Assembly (NCBI GenBank): GCA_021852345.1
Contig: JAJZNL010000005.1
Span: 1-44,289 of the forward strand
Direction: 5' to 3'
Length of the DNA stretch: 44,289 nucleotides
Source of the DNA: Actinomycetes bacterium
GTDB taxonomy: Bacteria; Actinomycetota; Acidimicrobiia; Acidimicrobiales; JABEUL01
A program made the position numbers and the translations under genes. The stretch's first letter is position 1. Each line of letters starts with the position of its first letter. Below the pieces are notes generated by a model that saw only the letters and a list, made by a program, of their open reading frames with translations, was not told where the DNA came from and did not search any database. Below, piece after piece: positions 1 through 6,766 of this stretch.

Positions 1-122
1 AAGGTCAAACCGTAGCTAACTTAGATGTCGCAACACTGTCATCTACGGGTACCATAACTATAACCAATGGCTCTTCTACTCCTGTAGATGTAATAGTAGA
101 TCTATTTGGATACTATAGTTAA
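1..122 (+). CDS. C-terminal end of a putative cell-surface protein (partial)
   Basis: The frame starting at base 3 is open from the window edge and stops with TAA at 120-122, giving 39 residues. The peptide is rich in T, S, V and N and ends VDVIVDLFGYYS. This VDVIVD-x-x-GYY ending is common at the end of repeat domains in secreted or wall-associated actinobacterial proteins. That relationship is from memory of such proteins. The start and most of the gene lie outside the window, so size, signal peptide and function cannot be judged. No terminator with a U-tract follows. The gene converges on meaA. Confidence 0.6.
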   Translation, partial: GQTVANLDVATLSSTGTITITNGSSTPVDVIVDLFGYYS

Positions 123-452
123 GGGAAATCCCTATAAATTAATGAAGTATATATCATGGGTTCAGCGGACAAAGCGTTCCAGACCTGTATATCCCTACAG
201 GGCTGCCAAACGTGCTGGATCAAAACTGCCATACTTCAGGCGGGTTTACTACTCCTGCTCCATAGAGAACGCCAGCTGTAAACAGTTAGGTGCAAAAAGT
301 TATTGGATTGTCTTTCACATATAATAAATCAATTCTGTTAAATGTGAAAAGGATTATAATTATGCGCAATGTTCCGTTATTTTCTTTTAAATAACTCGCA
401 TATGATATCTGTTTGATTGATTATTTGACTGGAAAATGTTAGTTGGAAATTG
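123..452. other. Intergenic region between convergent genes
   Basis: This 330-nt stretch lies between the stop of the surface-protein gene and the stop of meaA on the other strand. The one ORF of any length in it overlaps the surface-protein gene out of frame, has no ribosome binding site and resembles nothing, so I do not call it. An inverted repeat TTTCACAT (313-320) / ATGTGAAA (342-349) with a 21-nt spacer could be part of a bidirectional terminator, but no T-run follows on either strand. I see nothing else in it. Confidence 0.4.
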
Positions 453-2417
453 CTAGTCAGAAACGGTTGCGGACTTTTCAACTATATTTACTAGATCGGT
501 AATTATTTGACCGATTTCAAAGTCCTTGGGGGTATATATTGCAGCAACTCCCAGTTTTATTAATTCAGCGTGATCCCCTTGCGGAATTATTCCGCCAGCC
601 ACTACGGGGATGTTAGCATTGTTGCTATTAAGTAAATTAAGAACTTCTGGAATTAATTCCATATGTGATCCGGACAGTATCGAAAGTCCTATTATGTCCA
701 CGTCTTCGTCAATAGCCGAGTTAACAATTTGCTCGGGGGTCAATCTGATTCCCTGATATATAACTTCAAATCCGGCATCTCTTGCCGCAACGGCAATTTG
801 TTCTGCTCCGTTGGAATGTCCATCAAGCCCGGGTTTAGCAACCAGAATTCGCGGCCGTCTTCCTGACCGCGAAATTAATTTAATTCTTTCTCTTGCAGGA
901 TTTAGCTCGTCGCCTCTGTGTCCTATGGCTCCCTGTATTCCAGTAGGAGCTCTATACTCGCCAAATACTTCCCGTAGAGTATCAGCCCATTCTCCGGTAG
1001 TACCTCCAGCAAGTGCAAATTCTATCGTTGCCTGCATGATGTTATCTTTCCCTTGAGCTGCTTGTTTTAACGATTGCGCAGTCTTGTTGACAAATTCGCT
1101 ATCTCTGCTTTTTCGATGCTCTTTAATCTCTTTAACCAGCTCTTCTTCAACTTTGGGATCCACTCTCAAAATTGACTCTTGTCCGCTTTGGTTTTCAAGC
1201 AAAGGAGAAGACTCTGACTCGGTATAACAGTTTACGCCTACAACTTTTAGTTCGCCGGTCTCGATTTTTCTGACTCGATCGGCTTGAGATCTAACTAACC
1301 TTGATTTTAATTCGTCAATAGCGCTAAATGCTCCTCCAAGATTTAAGATATCGTCAAGTTCCTCTTGAGCCGAATCGACTAAATCTTGGGTTTTTTTCTC
1401 AATTACAGTCGAATTGTCGAATATGTCTTCGTTATCCAGCAGATCGGTTTCAAATGCTAAAACCTGTTGAATTCTTAAAGACCACTGCTGATCCCAAGGT
1501 CTGGGAAGCCCCAAGGCTTCGTTCCATGCTGGAAGTTGTATCGCTCGGGCGCGCGCAAATTTAGATAATGATACCCCTAACATTTCTAAAACTATTCTCT
1601 GAATATTATTTTCAGGCTGAGCTTCGGTTAGTCCGAGCGAGTTAACTTGTACCCCGTACCTGAATCTTCTGAGAGTTGGATCTGTTACGTTATAACGAGT
1701 TTGACAAATTACATCCCACATTTTAGTAAATGCCCGAACTTTACAAGTTTCTTCGATAAAGCGGATTCCGGAATTTACAAAAAATGAAATTCTTCCGACT
1801 ACTTGGGGAAAATCTTCAGCTGGAACCGATCCCGATTCTTTCACCGCATCCAACACGTCAATTGCCGTTGCAAGAGCAAATGCAATCTCTTGGATCGGAG
1901 TTGCGCCGGCCTCCTGTAGATGATAGCTGCATACATTAATCGGATTCCACTTGGGTACCTTTGAAACCGTATATGAAACCATGTCCACAATTAGTCTTTT
2001 GGAATTATCGGGCGGAAATATGAAAGTCCCCCTGGAAAGATATTCCTTTACTATGTCATTTTGAGTCGTGCCCGAGAGTAACTTAATGTCTACATTTTGA
2101 TGTAAGGCATTTGCCACATACAGTCCCAACAGCCAAGCAGCAGTCGCGTTTATAGTCATCGACGTATTCATCTTGTCAACGGGAATTTGATCCAAGAGCT
2201 CATTCATATGACCAATATGGGCCACGGGAACACCTACTTTGCCGACCTCTCCTTTGGCCTGTGGCGCATCGGGATCGTAGCCGATTTGCGTGGGAAGGTC
2301 AAAAGCTATGGAAAGTCCAGTTTGACCTTTTTTGAGGTTTGTTCTATATAATCGGTTTGAGGCTTTTGCGTTTGAGTGACCAGAATAGGTCCGCATAACC
2401 CAGGGGCGGTCTGTCAT
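453..2417 (-). CDS. meaA: MeaA-type B12-dependent acyl-CoA mutase (probable ethylmalonyl-CoA mutase)
   Basis: This 654-residue protein is a fused acyl-CoA mutase: an N-terminal substrate-binding TIM barrel (about residues 1-510) and a C-terminal cobalamin-binding domain (about 520-650). The B12 signature D-x-H-x-x-G is D532-G-H-S-N-G537, with H534 as the expected lower axial cobalt ligand. The start MTDRPW..RTYSGHS and the motifs FDLPTQ.GYDPD, GTTQNDI.KEYLSRGT and SYHLQEAGATP match actinobacterial MeaA, which interconverts ethylmalonyl-CoA and methylsuccinyl-CoA, rather than the longer MutB. Length is normal for MeaA. It follows the 3-hydroxyacyl-CoA dehydrogenase gene by 32 nt. There is no Shine-Dalgarno sequence; a TAAAAT hexamer 7 nt before ATG suggests an extra leaderless promoter. 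A methylmalonyl- or isobutyryl-CoA mutase role is less likely. Confidence 0.88.
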   Translation of the reverse strand: MTDRPWVMRTYSGHSNAKASNRLYRTNLKKGQTGLSIAFDLPTQIGYDPDAPQAKGEVGKVGVPVAHIGHMNELLDQIPVDKMNTSMTINATAAWLLGLYVANALHQNVDIKLLSGTTQNDIVKEYLSRGTFIFPPDNSKRLIVDMVSYTVSKVPKWNPINVCSYHLQEAGATPIQEIAFALATAIDVLDAVKESGSVPAEDFPQVVGRISFFVNSGIRFIEETCKVRAFTKMWDVICQTRYNVTDPTLRRFRYGVQVNSLGLTEAQPENNIQRIVLEMLGVSLSKFARARAIQLPAWNEALGLPRPWDQQWSLRIQQVLAFETDLLDNEDIFDNSTVIEKKTQDLVDSAQEELDDILNLGGAFSAIDELKSRLVRSQADRVRKIETGELKVVGVNCYTESESSPLLENQSGQESILRVDPKVEEELVKEIKEHRKSRDSEFVNKTAQSLKQAAQGKDNIMQATIEFALAGGTTGEWADTLREVFGEYRAPTGIQGAIGHRGDELNPARERIKLISRSGRRPRILVAKPGLDGHSNGAEQIAVAARDAGFEVIYQGIRLTPEQIVNSAIDEDVDIIGLSILSGSHMELIPEVLNLLNSNNANIPVVAGGIIPQGDHAELIKLGVAAIYTPKDFEIGQIITDLVNIVEKSATVSD

Positions 2418-2424
2418 ACTTACT

Positions 2425-2430
2425 ATTTTA
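2425..2430 (-). promoter_or_regulatory. Candidate -10 element for leaderless meaA transcript
   Basis: Read on the minus strand, TAAAAT lies exactly 7 nt before the meaA ATG, and there is no Shine-Dalgarno sequence. A CTGATA hexamer (4 of 6 matches to TTGACA) sits 17 nt upstream. It overlaps the end of the preceding gene, so it would be an internal operon promoter. Confidence 0.4.
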
Positions 2431-2449
2431 ATCTTAATTTAAATAAGTA

Positions 2450-3298
2450 TCAGTAGGAATAAAATCCTTGTTTTGATTTTCGTCCGAGTTTGTTGGCCGA
2501 TACCATTCGTCTCAGCAGAGGTACCGCCGCATAATTAGGATCCCTAAACTCTTCGTATAAGGCATCGAGAATTGCTAACGACGTGTCTAGACCGACCAAA
2601 TCCAAAAGAGCAAACGGACCCATCGGGAAACCGCAGCCACCTTTCATTGCCAGATCAATATCTTCAAAACTTGCAACGCCCTGCTCGGCGAGCCTTACAG
2701 CATTGTTCAAATAGGGGAACAGAAGTGCATTTACAATGAAACCGGCTTGATCTTTAACGAGAACTGGCTCTTTTTCACATTTTCGAGCAAATTCCAGTGC
2801 AGTTTCGATAGTCTCATCTGAGGCAGTGATTGGCTTGACCACTTCGACCAATTTCATAACCGTAGCGGGATTAAAGAAATGAATTCCGCAAACGTTTTCG
2901 GCCCTATTGGTTTCAATGGCCATTTCGACAACCGGTAATGTTGAAGTGTTGGTTGCCAAAATAGCTTCTTTTTTGACAATAGAGTCGAGTTCTACCATGA
3001 GTTGAATTTTTGCGTCCAGCTCTTCCACGATTGATTCTATAATAAGATCGCAGTCGCTTAAATCTTTTAAGTTGTCAGTAATATGTACTCTGCTTAAGGT
3101 GTTTTGTTTCTGCTCTTCGGTTATCTTTTCTTTTTCCACTTGTTTAGAAAGGGACTTTTCCATAGTCGTTTTCATAGATTCAGCGTTGGCTAGACTACGT
3201 GATCTTAATATTACTTCAAATCCGTGAAAAGCGGCTGTTTCGGCTATTCCGGAGCCCATAATACCGCTTCCTATAACTCCAATTTTATTAATAGACAT
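2450..3298 (-). CDS. hbd: 3-hydroxyacyl-CoA (3-hydroxybutyryl-CoA) dehydrogenase
   Basis: This 282-residue protein is an NAD(P)-dependent 3-hydroxyacyl-CoA dehydrogenase, oxidising 3-hydroxybutyryl-CoA-type substrates to 3-ketoacyl-CoA or the reverse. The N-terminal Rossmann fold has G10-S-G-I-M-G15. The ATNTST segment and the GIHFFNPA segment, which carries the catalytic His, are intact, and the C-terminal dimerisation domain ends in the usual GRKSKQGFYSY. Length equals the stand-alone Hbd/FadB2 family, with no fused hydratase. In Streptomyces a similar gene sits with ccr and meaA in ethylmalonyl-CoA pathway operons, and here meaA follows directly, so that pathway is the best guess. Fatty-acid oxidation or butyrate metabolism are alternatives. 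Confidence 0.9.
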   Translation of the reverse strand: MSINKIGVIGSGIMGSGIAETAAFHGFEVILRSRSLANAESMKTTMEKSLSKQVEKEKITEEQKQNTLSRVHITDNLKDLSDCDLIIESIVEELDAKIQLMVELDSIVKKEAILATNTSTLPVVEMAIETNRAENVCGIHFFNPATVMKLVEVVKPITASDETIETALEFARKCEKEPVLVKDQAGFIVNALLFPYLNNAVRLAEQGVASFEDIDLAMKGGCGFPMGPFALLDLVGLDTSLAILDALYEEFRDPNYAAVPLLRRMVSANKLGRKSKQGFYSY

Positions 3299-3305
3299 GA
3301 TTAAT

Positions 3306-3335
3306 ACAATACTATTGTTTTTAACAGGTTGGCAA
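3306..3335 (-). promoter_or_regulatory. Promoter of the hbd-meaA operon, leaderless
   Basis: On the minus strand there is a -35 TTGCCA (3335-3330), an 18-nt spacer and a -10 TATTGT (3311-3306). Exactly 7 nt separate the -10 from the hbd ATG, which puts the transcription start at or next to the A of ATG. No Shine-Dalgarno sequence is present. This is the best-formed leaderless promoter in the window. Confidence 0.6.
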
Positions 3336-3356
3336 ATTGTTGCCCAAAGTGAGATT

Positions 3357-3833
3357 TTATTTATCTAGTAAGTTTGAGTCTTTTAGATTCTTTAATAGAT
3401 CAAAGATAATATCGTTGTGGTCAAATGCCAATTTAGGTAAGGCCGATGCGCTTATAAAGTCATAGTTTTTTGCATCGTCTTGAGCTTTTACTTTTGAAAA
3501 GAGGTTTGGGTTTGAAGTAACAAAGCTGTAAACCACTGAAATTGTGCGGCCTCTTGGGTCTCTTAATGGTTTGCCATAAACTCCCAGCAGCTTTATGTCC
3601 GAAGTGTTTAAATCTACGTTCGTTTCTTCCTTAAGTTCTCGAATCGCGGCATCTTTCACATCTTCGTTTTGTTCCACAAATCCTCCTGGAATGGCATATC
3701 TGCCTTTGAATGGTTCATTTCCTCTTTCGATTAAAAGGAGCTTTAGGTCGTCGTCGGTTTTGAGTACACAAATTACGTCGGCAGCCACTTGGGCGGTGGG
3801 TGGAATATAGTTACTGTTTGGATGTTCAGACAT
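3357..3833 (-). CDS. NUDIX hydrolase (ADP-ribose pyrophosphatase-like)
   Basis: This 158-residue protein carries a complete NUDIX box from G51 to V73 (G-x5-E-x7-R-E-L-x-E-E-x-x-V), with R65, E66, E69 and E70 as the catalytic and metal-binding residues. The usual final Gly of the box is Asn here. The PLRDPRGRTISVVY segment after the box is typical of the family hydrolysing ADP-ribose or related nucleoside diphosphate sugars, but the substrate cannot be fixed from sequence. Length is normal for a single-domain protein. It lies 84 nt downstream of arsC and 58 nt upstream of hbd on the same strand, and has its own candidate leaderless promoter, so it is probably independent of the arsenic genes. 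Confidence 0.85.
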   Translation of the reverse strand: MSEHPNSNYIPPTAQVAADVICVLKTDDDLKLLLIERGNEPFKGRYAIPGGFVEQNEDVKDAAIRELKEETNVDLNTSDIKLLGVYGKPLRDPRGRTISVVYSFVTSNPNLFSKVKAQDDAKNYDFISASALPKLAFDHNDIIFDLLKNLKDSNLLDK

Positions 3834-3840
3834 AATAGCT

Positions 3841-3846
3841 ATTGTA
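3841..3846 (-). promoter_or_regulatory. Candidate -10 element for leaderless NUDIX gene transcript
   Basis: On the minus strand TACAAT (5 of 6 matches to TATAAT) is exactly 7 nt before the NUDIX gene ATG, and there is no Shine-Dalgarno sequence. No convincing -35 was seen. Confidence 0.4.
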
Positions 3847-3916
3847 ACAAGTTAGATATTATTTTAAGTTGTGAGTACAGATTGTTAGCACGCACAAGAT
3901 CATTTTCGAGTGCTCT

Positions 3917-4387
3917 TTAATCGTGTATCTCATGGTTTGAATTGTTGTTCTGTGTTGCATCTTTGGTTGAAGATTTTATCGAATTAAGTAGCGATACTAC
4001 TTTTAATTCGATTTCTTTTACAATCTGCAATACCGTTGCCGTCGGTTTATCGGCTGGATCTTCTAAGGCCCAATCTAAGTAGGTCTTTCCTTTGAATATC
4101 GGGCATGTTTCAGAGCAACCCATGGTTATAACGTAGTCGGCGCCTTCTACGAATTCGGTAGTAAGCTTTTGAGGTTTGTGGCTTGCTGGGAGATACCCCA
4201 GATTGATAAGCGCTTCACTTACATGAGGATTTACTCTGTCTTTGGGTTCGGTTCCTGCTGAAATTACCGTGACATAAGCGGGTTTTAAACTTTCGGCGAT
4301 CGTCTGGGCCGCATATGACCGGCCGGCATTATGCGTGCAGGCAAAAAGTATCGTTACCTTATGTTGCTTTTGAATATCTTTGGCCAC
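3917..4387 (-). CDS. arsC: Arsenate reductase, low-molecular-weight phosphatase fold
   Basis: This 156-residue cytoplasmic enzyme would reduce arsenate to arsenite for export by the neighbouring Acr3. The phosphatase-type loop C17-T-H-N-A-G-R23-S fits C-x5-R, and D110 in the EDPAD loop is the expected general acid. Two more cysteines, C91 and C95 (GCSETC), may take part in the redox relay. Actinobacterial members of this subgroup may use mycothiol/mycoredoxin or thioredoxin as reductant, and I cannot tell which. Translation starts at GTG, with AAAGGAG five nt upstream. It is the last gene of arsR-acr3-arsC and starts 33 nt after acr3. The C-terminal 20 residues are polar and look disordered. 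Confidence 0.92.
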   Translation of the reverse strand: MAKDIQKQHKVTILFACTHNAGRSYAAQTIAESLKPAYVTVISAGTEPKDRVNPHVSEALINLGYLPASHKPQKLTTEFVEGADYVITMGCSETCPIFKGKTYLDWALEDPADKPTATVLQIVKEIELKVVSLLNSIKSSTKDATQNNNSNHEIHD

Positions 4388-4420
4388 TATAACTCCTTTA
4401 AGGTGGGTGCCGCATATGCG

Positions 4421-5518
4421 TTAATTTTTAAATTTGGGTTTTAAACTTCTGGCGAAATAAGTAAGTCCAACAAGGACTGGAATTTCTACCATAGGGCCTG
4501 TTATCCCCGCCAGAGCTTGATTGGAGGCGATACCAAAAACGCCTATTGCTACCGCTATCGCCAATTCAAAGTTGTTTCCCGATGCCGTAAAGGCTAGACT
4601 TACAGTTTTCTTGTAGCCGAAGTTAAGTTTATAAGCCGTAAAAAATGCAACAGAAAACATAACGACAAAATATATGACTAAAGCAAGCGCAACATTAAGA
4701 ATAAGAAGCGGCTGCTTTAAAAAATACTTCCCCGAAATACTGAAAAGCATGAATACTGTAAAAAGTAATCCAGCGGTAGCTACGTGACCTATCTTTGGAC
4801 AAAAATGAGTTTCATATCGCTTTCGATCATAAATTTTCTCATAAATAATTCGAATGACTACCGCTAAAATTAGGGGAGTTCCAAGGTAAATAAGTATGTT
4901 TACAGCTATCAGAGAGAATTTTATGTTAATTAGAGAGCCTGACAAATCAAGAAAGTGCGGTAAAGTCCAAAGATAGAAATAGGCTAGAAGTGAAAATGCG
5001 ACAAGCTGGAAAATGCTGTTAAGCACTACCAGCATACCGGTAAGTTCCGAATCACCTTTAGCCATATCGGACCACAATACGACCATAGCTATGCAGCGTG
5101 CTATCCCAACCAGTATTAATCCCGTTCTAAGCGACGGGCTGTTTGCAAGGAATACCCAGGCCAATGCGAACATCAAAGTCGGGCCAATTATCCAGTTAAA
5201 CAGTATTGAAACGGATATTGCCTTAATGTTCATGGCCGTTGGTTTAAATTCATAAAACTTTATCTTTGCCAACGGAGGATACAGCATTAATAACAACCCC
5301 AAAAAGATAATTAAGGATACACCGTTTGTAACTTGAAGGGAATTAATTTTGGCTATTGCATTACCGCCGACTTTACCGACGGCCAATCCTAATGCCATTG
5401 CCAAAGCAATTAAAACTGGCAAAAGTTTGTCGGTTGTATCGAGTTTGGCGTCGTTTGAATCGAGAACTACTTGGCCTTTTGGCATTTCTGTGTATCGGTT
5501 TGGTGTATTTGGGATCAT
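4421..5518 (-). CDS. acr3: ACR3-family arsenite efflux permease
   Basis: This 365-residue inner-membrane protein has about ten hydrophobic segments and matches the Acr3 (BASS-fold) arsenite antiporters in length. The hallmark segment GIARCIAMVVLWSDMAKGD holds the conserved cysteine needed for transport, and a second conserved stretch, SGNNFELAIAVAIGVFG, lies near the C-terminus. It would export arsenite or antimonite using the proton gradient. It lies between arsR and arsC. The first ATG is used here, but the Shine-Dalgarno-like GGAG is about 25 nt away. The N-terminal 25 residues are polar, so a start at Met12 is possible. Confidence 0.92.
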   Translation of the reverse strand: MIPNTPNRYTEMPKGQVVLDSNDAKLDTTDKLLPVLIALAMALGLAVGKVGGNAIAKINSLQVTNGVSLIIFLGLLLMLYPPLAKIKFYEFKPTAMNIKAISVSILFNWIIGPTLMFALAWVFLANSPSLRTGLILVGIARCIAMVVLWSDMAKGDSELTGMLVVLNSIFQLVAFSLLAYFYLWTLPHFLDLSGSLINIKFSLIAVNILIYLGTPLILAVVIRIIYEKIYDRKRYETHFCPKIGHVATAGLLFTVFMLFSISGKYFLKQPLLILNVALALVIYFVVMFSVAFFTAYKLNFGYKKTVSLAFTASGNNFELAIAVAIGVFGIASNQALAGITGPMVEIPVLVGLTYFARSLKPKFKN

Positions 5519-5557
5519 TAATTTAGTGTCTGTAGTGTTCTATTCTCCAGTTAAAGA

Positions 5558-5579
5558 TAACCTAGGTGAGCGTAGGTTA
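5558..5579. promoter_or_regulatory. Inverted repeat between arsR and acr3
   Basis: TAACCTA (5558-5564) and TAGGTTA (5573-5579) form a perfect 7-bp inverted repeat with an 8-nt spacer in the 112-nt arsR-acr3 gap. It could be an mRNA hairpin adjusting the ratio of repressor to pump, or a second operator. There is no T-run for a terminator. Confidence 0.35.
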
Positions 5580-5630
5580 AAGGAGCTTGTTTAATCTTTA
5601 TCAAAATGTTTGAAAATACGTAGTGTCATC

Positions 5631-6092
5631 TTAAACTGCTAATATCGAATCGTCTTTTAATGCGGCGGTAAGCAAAGGTTCAATCTGGGGATTGATCGAG
5701 TAGTAGGCCCAATTGGCTTTCTTGGTTTTATTGAGAACTTGGGCATCTTTTAAAATCTTAAGGTGATGAGAAAGGGTGGGCTGTGAAATGTCAAATGAAA
5801 GGTTTAAGTTACAAACACAAGAAGATTTGTCGTCGGCCTGAATAAGTAAAAGCACAATTTTTAGGCGAATAGGGTCACCCAGTGCTTTTAAAATCATACT
5901 TAGTCGATTTATTTGCCCTAAGTCGTGGTCAATCGATAGGTATCGTACGTCACACTCAGAAATATCGCCATCAGTATTGGACTTAAAATCGACATTTTCA
6001 TTAAATATTTCGGATTTTTTGTTTAATCCCGATACAGTTTGAACCGTATTATCTAAGTTTTTAGGGCGGTTTTCATTTTCGTACATAGACAT
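5631..6092 (-). CDS. arsR: ArsR-family arsenic-responsive repressor
   Basis: This 153-residue winged-helix repressor would bind the ars promoter and release it when As(III) binds. The DNA-binding region contains ALGDPIRLKIV, and the recognition helix DISQPTLSHHLKILKDAQVL is typical of ArsR. C92 and C94 in SCVCNL form the classic C-x-C arsenite site at the DNA-recognition region, and C47 in the N-terminal arm could be a third ligand. The N-terminal 50 residues are longer and more polar than in the minimal ~115-residue family. It is the first gene of the operon. A dyad 14 nt upstream of the start is a likely operator. No Shine-Dalgarno sequence is visible; ATG at codon 3 is an alternative start. 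Confidence 0.92.
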   Translation of the reverse strand: MSMYENENRPKNLDNTVQTVSGLNKKSEIFNENVDFKSNTDGDISECDVRYLSIDHDLGQINRLSMILKALGDPIRLKIVLLLIQADDKSSCVCNLNLSFDISQPTLSHHLKILKDAQVLNKTKKANWAYYSINPQIEPLLTAALKDDSILAV

Positions 6093-6106
6093 ATTGATAT
6101 ATTAGC

Positions 6107-6126
6107 ATATAGAGATGTATCTATAT
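6107..6126. promoter_or_regulatory. Candidate ArsR operator
   Basis: ATATAGA (6107-6113) and TCTATAT (6120-6126) form a perfect 7-bp inverted repeat with a 6-nt spacer, 14 nt upstream of arsR, in an A+T-rich promoter region. ArsR proteins bind A+T-rich imperfect dyads that overlap their own promoter. The position fits autorepression, but the site is inferred from symmetry only. Confidence 0.5.
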
Positions 6127-6273
6127 ACGGTTTTTTTATTTAGAATATATCAATAAAAAATCTAATTGTGTGACAGGATCGTATTTTTTGACAATTATTT
6201 GGGCAAAGTCGCAGATTAAATGGTCAATTACCGTAATATGGATTATGGTATCGCATTATTATAGTTATTACGA

Positions 6274-6334
6274 TATAATCGCATAACAAATATTGTCTGA
6301 TAGAATTTATAATATTAGATAAGGAGGTGACCTC
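6274..6334 (+). promoter_or_regulatory. Promoter and strong ribosome binding site ahead of the rne leader ORF
   Basis: A perfect TATAAT is present at 6274-6279, and a second TATAAT at 6308-6313. Neither has a clear -35. The sequence AAGGAGGTGA just before the ATG at 6335 is a near-perfect Shine-Dalgarno, the strongest in the window. This directs translation to the leader ORF rather than to rne directly. Confidence 0.45.
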
Positions 6335-6766
6335 ATGGCTGAGTTAAGCGATTCATTCGGGGTCGATGAGCATACAGGTTCGGAATTTACCGAAGAGGTA
6401 GTATGTTATGCAACCTCTGATTCTTTTGAAAATCAGGCGATTTCTGTTTACAAGCCGCTATCCAGCTGGCTTTCTGGTCTAAACAATAATTTAGACAAAT
6501 TATTAGAAGTAGTTTTTATAAGAGGGGAAGATTGCAACTCTCGGGAGCACTATAAGTGTTCTACGAAAGTCAAGTTTTTTAGGCATATGGTTATGAATGA
6601 ATTACTAAGTTGTCCCGCAAAAGAAAGTTGCGGAAACTACCGTATGCGAGAGGGGCATCCCCAAAAAGGAAGGAATTTACAAAATGTCAGAGATAAAGGA
6701 AGGCCAGAAGGATCTGACCAACGATACAACTCTGCAAAATCCTGTTCCCGAAAGTTCAGGAAATGA
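6335..6766 (+). CDS. Leader ORF overlapping the start of rne
   Basis: This 143-codon ORF begins with ATG behind a near-perfect Shine-Dalgarno and ends inside rne, overlapping it by 83 nt in another frame. About residues 1-90 read like an acidic, ordinary protein (for example SYATSD-like and YKPLSSWLSGLNNNLDKLLEVVF segments). The last third is basic and low in hydrophobics, as expected for read-through into DNA that codes in another frame. I do not recognise a family. Either it is a true small protein translationally coupled to rne, or it is a regulatory leader, or it once ended earlier. The initiation site is well supported; the function is unknown. Confidence 0.5.
   Translation: MAELSDSFGVDEHTGSEFTEEVVCYATSDSFENQAISVYKPLSSWLSGLNNNLDKLLEVVFIRGEDCNSREHYKCSTKVKFFRHMVMNELLSCPAKESCGNYRMREGHPQKGRNLQNVRDKGRPEGSDQRYNSAKSCSRKFRK
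6615..6662 (+). promoter_or_regulatory. Two hairpins just upstream of the rne ribosome binding site
   Basis: CCGCAA (6615-6620) pairs with TTGCGG (6628-6633) around a 7-nt loop, and GGGG (6652-6655) pairs with CCCC (6659-6662) around CAT. The rne Shine-Dalgarno (AAGGAAGG, about 6667-6674) follows immediately. In E. coli, RNase E controls its own mRNA through a 5' UTR hairpin, so these are candidates for feedback control. Neither has a U-tract, so they are not terminators. Confidence 0.4.

Noticed and set aside
106..324. 72-codon plus-strand ORF after the surface protein tail
   Set aside because: It overlaps the real C-terminus out of frame and has no ribosome binding site or recognisable motif.
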